Positions 8,077 through 17,097 of a stretch of 64,000 bases of DNA are shown one piece after another (positions within the stretch are counted from its first letter, which is position 1; each line of letters begins with the position of its first letter). Both the position numbers and the translations under genes were made by a program. The stretch lies in assembly GCF_022919135.1 (NCBI RefSeq), contig NZ_CP095049.1, positions 3,290,501-3,354,500 on the forward strand, read 5' to 3'. The notes beneath the pieces were generated by a model. That model worked only from the letters and a program-made list of their open reading frames with translations. It had not been told where the DNA came from and made no database searches. This DNA comes from Hymenobacter cellulosivorans (GTDB lineage Bacteria > Bacteroidota > Bacteroidia > Cytophagales > Hymenobacteraceae).

Positions 8077-9267
8077 ATGCTGCCCACGCCCGTTGCTGCT
8101 CCCGCTGCCGTTCTGCCCCGCTCGGCCACTCCCCGCGTGCGGGCCCTGGACATTGTGCGGGGGCTGGTTATGGTCATCATGGCCCTCGACCATACCCGCG
8201 ACTTTTGGGGCGCCACACCCGTGCGGCCCGAAGACGTAACCCAGGCCTCGGCGCTACTGTTCTTCACCCGCTGGATTACCCACTTCTGCGCGCCTACGTT
8301 CGTGTTTTTGTCGGGGTGCAGCGTCTACTTGTACGCCCAGAAGCGGGCCGACCGGTCCGCCGTCAGCCGCTTTCTGCTCACCCGGGGCCTGTGGCTGATT
8401 CTGCTCGAAATAGTGCTGCTCACCTTCATTCTGACCTGGAGCCACGACCTGATTTTGCTGCTGGTTATCTGGGTAATCGGGGCCGGGATGGTGCTGCTGG
8501 CGGGCCTGCTCTGGCTGCCCCGTTGGGTGCTGGCGGCCCTCACGTTCATTATCCTGGCCGGACACAATCTAGTGCCGAATATCAACGTCACGACGGCGGC
8601 CGACGCTGGGCGGGCCTTGCTGTGCAACGGGCCGTTTGCGGTGCCGGTGCTGGGCCGCACTGTGCTGGTGGGGTATTCGTTGGGCCCCTGGCTGGGGGTA
8701 CTGCTGGCCGGCTACCTGGCCGGGCCCTGGTTTCAGCTGCCGCTGCCCGAGCGCAACCGGCGCCTGCGCTGGGCCGGGGTGGTCCTGCTGGGGCTGTTTG
8801 TCGTGCTGCGCTTCACCAACTGGTACGGCGACCCGGTCCCCTGGAGCGTGCAGCCCTCGGGGCCGCTGCACACGGTGCTGTCTTTTCTGAACGTGACTAA
8901 GTCGCCGCCGTCCCTGCTCTTTGTGAGTCTTACCCTAGGCGTGGCGCTGCTGGTAATGAGCCAGGTAGAAACGGCCACCGGCCGGCTCAGCGAAGTGCTG
9001 CGCACCTTCGGGCAAGTACCGTTCTTTTATTACCTGCTGCACTTCGCCCTTATCAGCAGCGCCGCCTGGGTCTGGACGATGCTCACCTTTGGCCGGGCGG
9101 TAAACTTCGCCTTTGTCTCGGCCAAGGACTGGCCCCCGGCCTACGTGCCTAATCTGGGGCGGGTCTATCTGGTATGGGTTCTGGTAGTGCTGGCCATGTA
9201 CTGGCCCTGCCGCTGGTACCAGCGCTTCAAGCAGCAGCACACCTACTGGTGGCTGTCGTACCTGTAA
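8077..9267 (+). CDS. DUF1624/heparan-alpha-glucosaminide acetyltransferase-like membrane protein
   Basis: This 396-residue protein begins with a short polar segment and then RALDIVRGLVMVIMALDHTR (about residues 25-44), the hallmark of the HGSNAT catalytic-domain family (DUF1624). About ten hydrophobic helices follow, including LILLEIVLLTFILTWSHDLI and VPFFYYLLHFALISSAAWVW, the latter with the YYLLH pattern typical of the family. Members are thought to acetylate sugars across a membrane using acetyl-CoA, but bacterial substrates are mostly unknown. It stands alone: terminator upstream, convergent potassium channel gene downstream. Family assignment is firm, activity inferred. Confidence 0.9.
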   Translation: MLPTPVAAPAAVLPRSATPRVRALDIVRGLVMVIMALDHTRDFWGATPVRPEDVTQASALLFFTRWITHFCAPTFVFLSGCSVYLYAQKRADRSAVSRFLLTRGLWLILLEIVLLTFILTWSHDLILLLVIWVIGAGMVLLAGLLWLPRWVLAALTFIILAGHNLVPNINVTTAADAGRALLCNGPFAVPVLGRTVLVGYSLGPWLGVLLAGYLAGPWFQLPLPERNRRLRWAGVVLLGLFVVLRFTNWYGDPVPWSVQPSGPLHTVLSFLNVTKSPPSLLFVSLTLGVALLVMSQVETATGRLSEVLRTFGQVPFFYYLLHFALISSAAWVWTMLTFGRAVNFAFVSAKDWPPAYVPNLGRVYLVWVLVVLAMYWPCRWYQRFKQQHTYWWLSYL

Positions 9268-9372
9268 GCGGACTTGTTCGCTGTTGGAAAGCAAACGGGC
9301 TCAGTCTGGTTCCTGCATCCGGCTATGGGCAGATCCAGCCTAGCAGCCTAGAGCCTTTTTTATTTCCGCCTC

Positions 9373-10203
9373 TTATAGCTTCTCCCCGCAGCGCCAGCAG
9401 TACTCGGCGTCGTCGCGGTGGCCCTGGGCCTGGCACACGTGGCACACCGCCTGCTTGTAGGCGGGCCGGCCAGAGGCGGGCTGCGCCATTTGGGCCGAAA
9501 CGATGCCCGTGGGCACGGCAATAATGGCGTAGCCCATAATCATCAGCACCGAGGCCAGGGTCTGGCCCAGCACCGTGGAAGGGGAGATGTCGCCGTAGCC
9601 CACCGTCGTCATGGTCACGATGGCCCAGTAAATGCTTTTGGGGATACTGGTGAAGCCGTTCTGGCCGCCTTCCACCACGTACATCAAGGTGCCTACCACC
9701 ACGGCCAGGGTGATGACCGAGCTCAGAAACACCAGAATCTTGAAGCGGCTGGCCCGGAGCGCACTCAGGATAAACTCGCCTTCGCCGATAAACTGCCCCA
9801 GCTTGAAGATACGAAACACCCGCAGCAGCCGCAGCGTCCGAATCACGAGCAGGTAGCGGCTACCGGCCAGCACCAGGGCCGCCAGCGTGGGCACGATGGC
9901 CAGAAAGTCGATGATGCCCAGCCAGCTCAGGGCGTAGTTGAGCGGGCGGCGCACCACCAGCAGGCGCATCAGGTATTCGAGCAGGAAGAGGCCGGTAAAG
10001 AACCATTCCACGGCCCGCAAAGCCGGGCCGTAGCGGGCATTGATGCTGGTTACGCTTTCGAGCATCACGGCCACCACGCTTAGCACAATGGCTACCAGCA
10101 GGGCAATGTCGAAGAGCTGCCCGGCCCGGGTATCCGATTCGAAAATGACGCGGTAAGCCTTTTGTTGCCAGGAAGAAGCGTTGGCGCGGGGGCGAATATC
10201 CAT
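9373..10203 (-). CDS. Voltage-gated potassium channel-like protein with C-terminal zinc ribbon
   Basis: The 276-residue protein has an ion-transport domain. Helices S1-S4 lie between about residues 30 and 150 (IALLVAIVLSVVAVMLESV, then the basic S4-like segment with LVIRTLRLLRVFRIFKL). The pore follows with the selectivity filter TMTTVGYGDISP near residue 195, and then the S6 helix. The C-terminus ends CHVCQAQGHRDDAEYCWRCG, a CxxC...CxxC zinc-ribbon arrangement unusual in such a small channel. It is transcribed convergently with the gene at 8077. Potassium selectivity is supported by TVGYGD; voltage gating is inferred from the Arg-rich S4. Confidence 0.92.
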   Translation of the reverse strand: MDIRPRANASSWQQKAYRVIFESDTRAGQLFDIALLVAIVLSVVAVMLESVTSINARYGPALRAVEWFFTGLFLLEYLMRLLVVRRPLNYALSWLGIIDFLAIVPTLAALVLAGSRYLLVIRTLRLLRVFRIFKLGQFIGEGEFILSALRASRFKILVFLSSVITLAVVVGTLMYVVEGGQNGFTSIPKSIYWAIVTMTTVGYGDISPSTVLGQTLASVLMIMGYAIIAVPTGIVSAQMAQPASGRPAYKQAVCHVCQAQGHRDDAEYCWRCGEKL

Positions 10204-10353
10204 AGAGCAGCAGGTCCCGGCCGGTCTCTGTCAAGGCCGGGTGGGTATAGTACCGCTTACGCAAAAGCCGTGTTATAAGCCGAACCGGCCTCCCTATCTG
10301 CCTCAACGCTTACCCTCCTGCATGTCCGGCAGCGGCCGTACCTTGCAAGGCGT

Positions 10354-10797
10354 ATGCAACAGTCCCTGCTTCACCGGATCAGCGCTTTTTTGGCGGAAAA
10401 CGAGCTATTTTGGGGCACCCCTGCTAGGCCCGAGCAACTGGCCGACGCCGAAGTGCAGCTTCAACTCGACCCGGACTACCGGGAGTTCCTTGCCCTGTTC
10501 GGCGCCAGCTATGTGGGCGTGCCGGTATATGGGTTCAACGCCTGCCCGATGCTACCCGATACCACCGTCATCCAACTCACCCTGGAGTTTCGAAAAGCCT
10601 ATGCCGTAGACGCCCGCTGGCCCATCCTGGCTCAGAGCTGCGTACTAACCACGACGGGCAGCGGCGACCCGGTTATTCTGGACCCCGCCGGCAAAGTCCG
10701 GGTGTACTACCACGATAGTCACGAAGAAGAAACGCTGGCCGACTCCTTTGCCGACTTCATCGAGCAGCACCTTCCTACTGCGGACACGGATTTCTGA
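10354..10797 (+). CDS. SMI1/KNR4 family protein
   Basis: The 147-residue soluble protein has the SMI1/KNR4 fold pattern: an N-terminal helix followed by PEQLADAEVQLQLDPDYREF and LALFGASYVGVPVYGF (residues about 25-60), a middle strand region with CVLTTTGSGDPVILDPAGKV, and a C-terminal DSFADFIEQHL. In bacteria this superfamily often includes immunity proteins of contact-dependent toxins, but no toxin gene is next to it, so it may be an orphan immunity protein or have a housekeeping role. It converges with the GH43 gene at 10824, whose stop is 26 bp away. Confidence 0.75.
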   Translation: MQQSLLHRISAFLAENELFWGTPARPEQLADAEVQLQLDPDYREFLALFGASYVGVPVYGFNACPMLPDTTVIQLTLEFRKAYAVDARWPILAQSCVLTTTGSGDPVILDPAGKVRVYYHDSHEEETLADSFADFIEQHLPTADTDF

Positions 10798-10823
10798 ATG
10801 CGCTGGCCTTCCCCTTGTTCTTT

Positions 10824-11834
10824 CTACAACCCCCGTTTCGCCACGCCTTCCTTGGTAATCTTCACCGGCTGGATACGGCCCTGGGCGTCGAAATACAGTC
10901 GGTCGATGCAGGTGACGCGGTGGTTCATGTCGGTTTCGCCCAGGGGCCGGCGGTGATACACGATGTACCACTCCTCCGTGCCCGGCACCTGAATAACGGA
11001 GTGGTGGCCGGCCCCGGTGGCCACTTGGGGGTCCTGCTCCAAAATCTTGCCCACCCGCTGAAACGGGCCCAGGGGCGAGTCGGCCACGGCGTAGGCTACG
11101 GAGTAGTCGGGCCCGGCCCAGCCGCCCTCGCTCCACATAAAGTAGTACTTGCCCGCGCGCCGAAACATGATGGGGCCCTCCACGTAGTTCTGGGGCGTAA
11201 TTTCCTTGAACGTCTGCCCGTCGGGGAAGGGGAGAAAGCCGGTAAAATCGGGCTTGAGCCGGGCAATATTGCAGTGCGACCAGCCCCCGTAAATCAGGTA
11301 GTACTGCCCGTCCTGGTCCCGGAATACGAACTGGTCGATGGGCTGGGCTCCGTTGTGAATAGTACCAACTAGGGGCTTGCCTAGGTAATCCCGGAAGGGG
11401 CCCTCGGGCCGGTCGGCCACGGCCACCCCGATGCCGCCCACTTCGCCCTCGTGCACGTCGTTAGCCCCAAAAAAGAGGAAGTACTGCTTGTCCTTCTGCA
11501 CCACGGCCGGGGCCCACATGGCGCGGCGGGCCCACTTGATGCTGGTCGTATCGACGATGCGCGGGTGCTTGGTCCAGTGCACTAAGTCGGGCGAGGAAAA
11601 GGCATCCATAAACACCTGCTGGTCAAACGGGGCCGAGTACGTGGGATATACCCAGTACTGCTTGCCGAAAATAACCGCCTCCGGATCGGCATACCAGCCG
11701 GGAAAAACCGGGTTGCCAGCCGCGGCCCGCGTCACGGAAGCTTTCATCTTGGCAGCAGGTGGGGCGGTCTGGGCAAAAGCTGCTTGCACGAATAGCAGGC
11801 CGGGCAAAACACCCAGGAGCAGGAGGTTTTTCAT
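10824..11834 (-). CDS. Glycoside hydrolase family 43 protein, secreted
   Basis: Starting at the ATG at 11834, the 336-residue product opens MKNLLLLGVLPGLLFVQAAF followed by AQ, a classical signal peptide. The five-bladed propeller pattern of GH43 follows, with GWYADPEAVIFGKQYWVYPT (Asp as likely general base), the blade DGQYYLIYGGWSHCNIARL, and VEGPIMFRRAGKYYFMWSEG (Glu as likely acid). Such enzymes cleave arabinofuranosyl or xylosyl linkages of plant polysaccharides in the periplasm. No SusC/SusD pair is adjacent, so it is not in an obvious polysaccharide locus. The open frame extends to 11894, but the signal peptide fixes the start. Confidence 0.9.
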   Translation of the reverse strand: MKNLLLLGVLPGLLFVQAAFAQTAPPAAKMKASVTRAAAGNPVFPGWYADPEAVIFGKQYWVYPTYSAPFDQQVFMDAFSSPDLVHWTKHPRIVDTTSIKWARRAMWAPAVVQKDKQYFLFFGANDVHEGEVGGIGVAVADRPEGPFRDYLGKPLVGTIHNGAQPIDQFVFRDQDGQYYLIYGGWSHCNIARLKPDFTGFLPFPDGQTFKEITPQNYVEGPIMFRRAGKYYFMWSEGGWAGPDYSVAYAVADSPLGPFQRVGKILEQDPQVATGAGHHSVIQVPGTEEWYIVYHRRPLGETDMNHRVTCIDRLYFDAQGRIQPVKITKEGVAKRGL

Positions 11835-12010
11835 GCCTGCATAATACACGTAAATTCTCAGTAGTGGTAGGGCCTTTGTATCGCGCCAGACCAAGGGGGC
11901 AAACCCCTAAATTACGGGCCGACTTAGTTGATTGCCGCCCGACTTGGGTAGTTTTAACCCCCCGCTGGCCCACGCCGGGCCGTGCAAGTAACCTCCTTGC
12001 TTCCTAGGCT

Positions 12011-12340
12011 ATGAAACCTGAACTCCAAGACCTGCCCCTCATCGACAACAGCGGCAGCCACCGCTTTGAGCTGACCGTCAGCCATTCCACCGCATTTATG
12101 GAGTACGGCGACCGGGAAGGGGCCCTGGCCTTGTTCCATACTGAAGTGCCGGGGCAGCTGGAAGGGCAGGGGGTAGGCACGGCCCTGGTGGAAAAGGTCC
12201 TGGCCGAAATCGAGCGGCGGCAGCGGCAGCTGATTCCGTTGTGCCCCTTCGTGACCAGCTACCTCAAGCGCCACCCCCAGTGGCAGCGGCTGGTGGCCCC
12301 GGCCTACCAGCGCTGGTTTCAGCCGGCCCCACAGCCGTAA
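12011..12340 (+). CDS. YjdJ-type GNAT N-acetyltransferase
   Basis: This short 109-residue protein matches the small GNAT subfamily (Gcn5-related, YjdJ/At1g77540-like). It has AFMEYGDREGALALFHTEVP (about 35-54), the acetyl-CoA loop EGQGVGTALVEKVLAEI (about 58-74) and CPFVTSYLKRHPQW near the C-terminus, with the conserved Cys-Pro-Phe and the HPxW motif. The substrate is unknown. It is followed 78 bp later by an exported hypothetical protein on the same strand. Confidence 0.9.
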   Translation: MKPELQDLPLIDNSGSHRFELTVSHSTAFMEYGDREGALALFHTEVPGQLEGQGVGTALVEKVLAEIERRQRQLIPLCPFVTSYLKRHPQWQRLVAPAYQRWFQPAPQP

Positions 12341-12417
12341 GGCGGGCCAGTTGCGGCCGCAGACAATGGCGGACCCGGTTTTCGCGTTGGGCTCTTATCT
12401 ACTGCTTACTTCCCGTT

Positions 12418-12900
12418 ATGTATATGCCTAAAGTGTTTCTGGCGTCCCTGTTGCTGTTGGCCCCGGCCGCTGTCTTCGCCCAAACCGACTGCGCCAAGCC
12501 CGTGGTGCAACTGCTGCGCAGCGGTCAGCCCCTGCCCGCTACGGCTATTGCTTTGCCGGCTGCCGCCACGTTGCGCGTAGCGCCTGATGCGGGCTGCCCG
12601 GCCCAGGCCTACCGGTTTCGCCACGCGGAAGTCACGTTGGTGCGCAACGGCCGGCCAGTACTACCCATTCTGCTCGTCGAAAAGCCGCAAGCCGACCTGC
12701 GGCCCTTCCTGAACTACTACCAGACCGGCGACCAGCTGCGCGTGTTCATTGCCTACCAGAACGTGGCTACAGTAGCTGCCGACGGTACGCTCACGCCGTT
12801 GCTGCCCGCCAAAGACGCCCAGCGTCAGCCCGGGCAGCTCGACCTGCGCGCCGGCGAATCCAAGGGTATCAGCCTCTATTTGCCTTTGACCAAGCCTTAA
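12418..12900 (+). CDS. Exported hypothetical protein
   Basis: From the ATG at 12418 the 160-residue product starts MYMPKVFLASLLLLAPAAVF followed by AQ, a typical signal peptide. The mature part is small and beta-rich with two cysteines (DCAKPVV and DAGCPAQAYRF) that could form a disulfide. It ends with a run reading GESKGISLYLPLTKP. A second ATG at 12424 is equally possible. No family is recognised; a periplasmic location is inferred from the signal alone. Confidence 0.75.
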   Translation: MYMPKVFLASLLLLAPAAVFAQTDCAKPVVQLLRSGQPLPATAIALPAAATLRVAPDAGCPAQAYRFRHAEVTLVRNGRPVLPILLVEKPQADLRPFLNYYQTGDQLRVFIAYQNVATVAADGTLTPLLPAKDAQRQPGQLDLRAGESKGISLYLPLTKP

Positions 12901-13046
12901 GCGAGGCCGGTTCTGGTAGCGTTACCGCCCGTCTCAGGGCAGTACGGTTGGCTCAGGCCGCAGGGCTGCTCAGCGGCCGGTGGTGCTGATACGGGAAATT
13001 ATATTGGGGCCAGCTAATATTGCAGCCACACTATTTACCCCGCCCG

Positions 13047-13673
13047 ATGCGCCCAGCCGTCAAATTCTATCATTACTGGACTGGCTTGGTCTTAGCCGGC
13101 TTCATCCTGGTGCACTTGGCTAATCATTTGGTAGCGCTCTGGAGCGTGCCCGCCCACCAGGCGACGATGGCCGCCCTGCGCCAGGTGTACCGCCACCCCG
13201 TGGTCGAAGCCGGTTTGCTGCTGGCCGTCGGGGCGCAGATTTTCACGGGCCTACGCCTGGTTTGGCAGGGTCGAAAGCAGCCGCCCCGACCGTTGGCGGG
13301 CCGGGTTCAGGTCTTCTCCGGGTTGTACCTCGCCTTTTTCCTGCTGGTGCATACCAGTGCCGTGCTCACCGGGCGGGCCTGGTTTGGGCTCGATACCAAC
13401 CTGTATTTCGCAGCGGCCGGCATCAATACCTTTCCGTTTAGCCTCTTTTTTGTCCCGTATTACTTTCTGGCCGTGGCTGCCGTTTTCCTCCACCTTGCCA
13501 GCGTGCATTACCAGAAAGGAACCCGGCTTTGGGGGGAAGCCAGGGCGCGGCGGCAGGCTTGGGGCCTGGGCAGTACGGGGCTGGTGGTGGCTCTGCTTAT
13601 TCTGCTGGCCATGACCAACCGCCTGCAAGGCCTGCCGATTCCGCCTCCGTATCTGCAGCCGTTGGGAAAATAA
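13047..13673 (+). CDS. Cytochrome b-like membrane protein of the succinate dehydrogenase cytochrome type
   Basis: The 208-residue product has five predicted membrane helices, several with buried histidines: KFYHYWTGLVLAGFILVHLA, VVEAGLLLAVGAQIFTGLRL, YLAFFLLVHTSAVLTG and VAAVFLHLASVHYQKG. The spacing recalls the SdhC/FrdC-type cytochrome b fold, but no flavoprotein or iron-sulfur subunit gene is nearby, so a complex II role is not supported. An in-frame TTG at 13020 would add nine residues; I prefer the ATG at 13047. Annotators may call it simply a hypothetical membrane protein. Confidence 0.7.
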   Translation: MRPAVKFYHYWTGLVLAGFILVHLANHLVALWSVPAHQATMAALRQVYRHPVVEAGLLLAVGAQIFTGLRLVWQGRKQPPRPLAGRVQVFSGLYLAFFLLVHTSAVLTGRAWFGLDTNLYFAAAGINTFPFSLFFVPYYFLAVAAVFLHLASVHYQKGTRLWGEARARRQAWGLGSTGLVVALLILLAMTNRLQGLPIPPPYLQPLGK

Positions 13674-13746
13674 GCTTGGTGGTTTCCGAGTTGAGGGTGA
13701 TTTGCCAAACTAGTCGTTACTTCCCGCCATCTGCTACCTGCTGCTG

Positions 13747-14181
13747 ATGAAAAACCTTTTCTCCGCCCGTGCCGCTGCCATTGGCATCCTGGTCATTCTG
13801 AGCCTGGTTGTAGTGTTCCACCTGCTGGTGCTCACCGGCGTCATTCCTTACGGCATCGTGTGGGGCGGCCGGCTGACCAGCCATGAGCAGATGCTCCGGT
13901 TCGAAACCGTATCCATTACCCTGAACCTGCTGATGCTGGCCGTGGTGGGCGTCGTGGCGGGGTGGCTACGGCTGCGCGTTAGCTGGGGCCTGCTCAAAGC
14001 GGCGCTGTGGCTGATGACAGGCCTGTTCTTGCTGAACACGCTGGGCAACCTCATGGCCCAAACCAACCTGGAGCGCCTGGTTTTTACTCCTCTTACGCTG
14101 CTGCTGGCCCTGGGGAGCTTACGGTTGGCCATCAGCAAACCGCGCCTGACCACTCCGGCGGCCCCGGTTGATTTCCGTTAA
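13747..14181 (+). CDS. Four-helix membrane protein, unknown function
   Basis: The 144-residue product is almost entirely hydrophobic, with four predicted helices: AIGILVILSLVVVFHLLVL, ITLNLLMLAVVGVVAGWL, AALWLMTGLFLLNTLGNL and FTPLTLLLALGSLRLAI. The loop GIVWGGRLTSHEQMLRFE between helices 1 and 2 is a feature seen in a group of small uncharacterised Bacteroidota membrane proteins. It lies just before the lipoprotein gene at 14204 on the same strand, 22 bp away, so the two may be cotranscribed. Confidence 0.75.
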   Translation: MKNLFSARAAAIGILVILSLVVVFHLLVLTGVIPYGIVWGGRLTSHEQMLRFETVSITLNLLMLAVVGVVAGWLRLRVSWGLLKAALWLMTGLFLLNTLGNLMAQTNLERLVFTPLTLLLALGSLRLAISKPRLTTPAAPVDFR

Positions 14182-14203
14182 TTTCTTCTTACCACCGAGT
14201 TGT

Positions 14204-14887
14204 ATGCCGTTCGTCGCGCTGCTTGTTTTGCTAGTATTAAGTGCCTGCTCGGCGCCCGAGCGGGAGCCGCAGCAAGCCCTGGCCGTGCCGGTCGGGTTTG
14301 TACCGCGCACGGTCAGCTTTGTAGCCCGGCCCAAGCTGCTCTCACCCACGGGCACGCTCACCCTGCACGTGCCAGCCCGCTACGATACCCTGCTCACCTG
14401 GCTCGACCAGGCCGATACGCCGATGGGCGACAAAGCCAAATACCGCTTTGTGGGCGCCAGCGGGTGCTTATTGCAGGAAAGCGGCTTCTACAAAGCGGGC
14501 ACCGTGTGCCAGGACACCCTCGACCGGCTGACCATTATCACTCAAATGACTAGCAGCGCGGCGGAAAGCCTGACGACGGTGGCCCGCCGAATCGAGCACA
14601 TGGATGAAGTCAGCCGGGGCCTCGACCTCGCGCCCACGGTCTGGAAGGCGAAAAAGCTGCTGGCTGTCCATGGGCGCACGTTTTCCGTGGTTGAATCCTT
14701 CGGCGGCAGTACGATGGTAGCCACGCCCTACGAGCAGGTTAGGGCCGTGACCGTGCTGCAAAGTGCCGGGTATAACTGGGAAGTTACCTTGCTGTTCGAA
14801 TGCAAGCAGCGGAATTGCCAAAATCTGGCCCGGGAAGCCTACCAGACCCTGCAATCCGTGCGCCTCGATACGGCCGCCCGGCGCTAA
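14204..14887 (+). CDS. Lipoprotein of unknown function
   Basis: Starting at the ATG at 14204, the protein (227 residues) begins MPFVALLVLLVLSACSAP, a signal with lipobox LSAC. An in-frame ATG at 14168 would add twelve residues and overlap the previous gene; the signal peptide argues for 14204. The mature part contains GASGCLLQESGFYKAGTVCQ and LLFECKQRNCQNLAREAY with two possible disulfides, and a repeated pattern of small beta segments. The stop overlaps the stop of the convergent helicase gene by four bases (14884-14887). Confidence 0.75.
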   Translation: MPFVALLVLLVLSACSAPEREPQQALAVPVGFVPRTVSFVARPKLLSPTGTLTLHVPARYDTLLTWLDQADTPMGDKAKYRFVGASGCLLQESGFYKAGTVCQDTLDRLTIITQMTSSAAESLTTVARRIEHMDEVSRGLDLAPTVWKAKKLLAVHGRTFSVVESFGGSTMVATPYEQVRAVTVLQSAGYNWEVTLLFECKQRNCQNLAREAYQTLQSVRLDTAARR

Positions 14888-16929
14888 GCCGACAGAAAGG
14901 TCGTAGCTGCGCCCGAATACGTGAGGGTAAGCTGGTGCATGGCCCGGGTGCAGGCCACGTAAAGCATGCTCTTATCAACCTCCGTTCGGTAGTTACGGGC
15001 TGAGGCAAAGGGCACGATAACCTCATCAAACTCCAAGCCCTTGGCCAGGTGGGCCGTGGTAATGATGATGCCTTCCTTGAACGTCGTGGACTCGGGCGTC
15101 AGCAAGTAGATTCCGGGAGCCTGGAGCGCCTCGTGTACCCGCGCGGCCTGCCGCAGGGTTTTGCAGATAATGCCCAGGGAGTGGTTGCCGGAGCTTTTAA
15201 ACGCCGTAATCAGCTCCCGGATGGCGGCCAGCTCCTCGTCCTGGCTGTTACAGGGCCGTACTGCCGGCTCCTGCCCGTGCCGCTCCAGCGGGATAACGTC
15301 GGGGTTGGGGGCAATGCGCTGGGCAAAGCGGGTAATTTCCAGCGTGGAGCGGTAGCTGCGGAAAAGCTGGACCACATCGGCCTGCGGAAACACCCGCTCA
15401 ATGGTTTCGGCCGAGGAGGCGCTGTAGGGGTTCACCGTCTGGCTGACATCACCCAGAATGGTTTTGCGGCACCGGAACAGGCGCGATAATACCGCGTACT
15501 GCACCGGGGTATAGTCCTGCATTTCATCCACCAGCAGGTGCTTTACCTGGTCGTAGGCGCTGATGCCTTCCAGGCGCAGGCGCAAATAAATCAGGGCGAA
15601 GACGTCGGCGTACTCCAAGTGCAGGCGGTGGTCGAGCTTGAGCAGTTCGGGCCTCTCAATCCAGCGGTAAAAGTCCCGGTAGAGGTCCAGCACGTTATTC
15701 TGCTTGAACATGCGCGGAATTCCTTCCCCGATGGCGGCTTTCTCCTGCCCGGTCAGCTTGCGGCGCACGGCGTCGCGCACGTAGGCCCGCACGTCTTCGG
15801 CCACCTGAGCAAACCGCTTCAGCAGCGGCACGCGGTGGTAGGTCTTGAACTTGTCCAGAATCAGCTGCCGTGGTACAACGATGTTGCCGACCCGCAGGTC
15901 GGTGACGGCGAAGTAGGTATTCTCGATGTGGAGCAGGTACTGGTTGAGCTTGCTCAGGAACTCAAACGACGATTTAAACCGGATTCGCTCGATGAAGGCC
16001 GCCTCGTGGTGCTCCAGCAGGGCCGACACCTGCTCGAAGAACGTCTGGAAGGTGTAGCGGTTGTCGAGCAGGTCGGCGGCCAGCTCCTCCATGCCCATCT
16101 CGGGAATGTGCTCTTCCCCGAGCTCGGGCAGCACGTTCGAGATATAGTCGGCAAACACCTTGTTGGGCGAAATAATCAGGATGTCTTTGGCCGCAATGGT
16201 TTCCCGGTAGCGGTACAGCAAAAACGCAATGCGGTGCAGGGCAATAGAGGTTTTGCCCGAACCGGCCACGCCCTGAATGACCATCACCAGGGCTTCCTCG
16301 TTGCGAATCACCGCGTTCTGGTCGCGCTGAATGGTGGCGACAATGTTCTTCATCTTGTCGTCCGAGGACTTGGCCAGCTCGCGCTGCAGCACGTCGTCGT
16401 GAATGTTCACGTCGTTTTCGAGCATGAACTCCAGCCGCCCGTCCCGGATTTTGTACTGCCGCTTCCGCTCAATAGTACCCTTGACCGTGCCGGAGGGCGT
16501 GGTGTAAAAGGCGTCGCCCAGCTCAAAATCGTAGAACATGGAGGAAATCGGGGCCCGCCAGTCGTAAATCAGGCTTTGGTGCTGCTGCACGTCGGTGAAG
16601 GAGTGCACACCGATGTACACCGGCGTAGCGGCCTTGTTCGGGGCGGCAAAGTCGATGCGGCCGAAGTAGGGCGACTGGGCCAGCTTGAGCAGCTTGCGCT
16701 TGCGGGCCACGGCGGCTTCGCCCGTAAAGGCCATGCGGTTGATGGATTGGCCGGCGGCTACCATGTCCGCGTCGTCCATGCCCGACTGATGCTCGTGGAT
16801 ATACTGCTTTTTCTGGCGGAGCTCGTCGGAAAACTGCCTAACCGAGTCGTCTACCCACTTCACCGCCAAGGTCAGCTTCTCTTTAATCTCCTCCAGGTAT
16901 TCCCGTTCTTCTCGTTCCGTTGCGTTCAT
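14884..16929 (-). CDS. helD: HelD-like UvrD-family ATPase/helicase
   Basis: The 681-residue protein starts with a long charged coiled coil (residues about 1-60), as in HelD proteins where it reaches into RNA polymerase. It has a superfamily 1 motor: Walker A QGVAGSGKTSIALHRIA at about 219-235, a Walker B/motif II LLVDEMQDYTPVQY near 466, GDVSQTVNPYS (motif III-like), LFRSYRSTLEITRFA (motif IV) and late motifs with TTAHLAKGLEFDEVIV and LYVACTRAM. HelD removes stalled RNA polymerase from DNA in Gram-positives; related Bacteroidota proteins are annotated as DNA helicase IV-like. Family is sure, exact role inferred. Confidence 0.9.
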   Translation of the reverse strand: MNATEREEREYLEEIKEKLTLAVKWVDDSVRQFSDELRQKKQYIHEHQSGMDDADMVAAGQSINRMAFTGEAAVARKRKLLKLAQSPYFGRIDFAAPNKAATPVYIGVHSFTDVQQHQSLIYDWRAPISSMFYDFELGDAFYTTPSGTVKGTIERKRQYKIRDGRLEFMLENDVNIHDDVLQRELAKSSDDKMKNIVATIQRDQNAVIRNEEALVMVIQGVAGSGKTSIALHRIAFLLYRYRETIAAKDILIISPNKVFADYISNVLPELGEEHIPEMGMEELAADLLDNRYTFQTFFEQVSALLEHHEAAFIERIRFKSSFEFLSKLNQYLLHIENTYFAVTDLRVGNIVVPRQLILDKFKTYHRVPLLKRFAQVAEDVRAYVRDAVRRKLTGQEKAAIGEGIPRMFKQNNVLDLYRDFYRWIERPELLKLDHRLHLEYADVFALIYLRLRLEGISAYDQVKHLLVDEMQDYTPVQYAVLSRLFRCRKTILGDVSQTVNPYSASSAETIERVFPQADVVQLFRSYRSTLEITRFAQRIAPNPDVIPLERHGQEPAVRPCNSQDEELAAIRELITAFKSSGNHSLGIICKTLRQAARVHEALQAPGIYLLTPESTTFKEGIIITTAHLAKGLEFDEVIVPFASARNYRTEVDKSMLYVACTRAMHQLTLTYSGAATTFLSA

Positions 16930-17097
16930 TGCGTGCGCTCTTGCCTAATAGGCCCCAAAGGTCCGGCAAATTCTGGTCAGTTGAAGAATCGGGCAGCTGT
17001 TAGCAAAAATAGTGGCCATCCGCTCCAGGGCCCAGCAGTGCAGTAAAGTTGCCTGGCCTTGCCATTCCCTTGGTTCTGCGCCGGGCCGGCATCCGGA

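Noticed and set aside
13003..13010. TATATTGG as a promoter -7 element before the cytochrome b-like gene
   Set aside because: It matches TAnnTTTG in seven of eight bases but no -33 TTTG is found at the usual distance, so the evidence is too weak.
15538..17046. A long open frame on the + strand opposite the HelD-like gene
   Set aside because: It is antisense to a clear ATPase with intact motifs and has only low-complexity Val/Gly/His/Gln-rich sequence caused by GC-rich codon bias.
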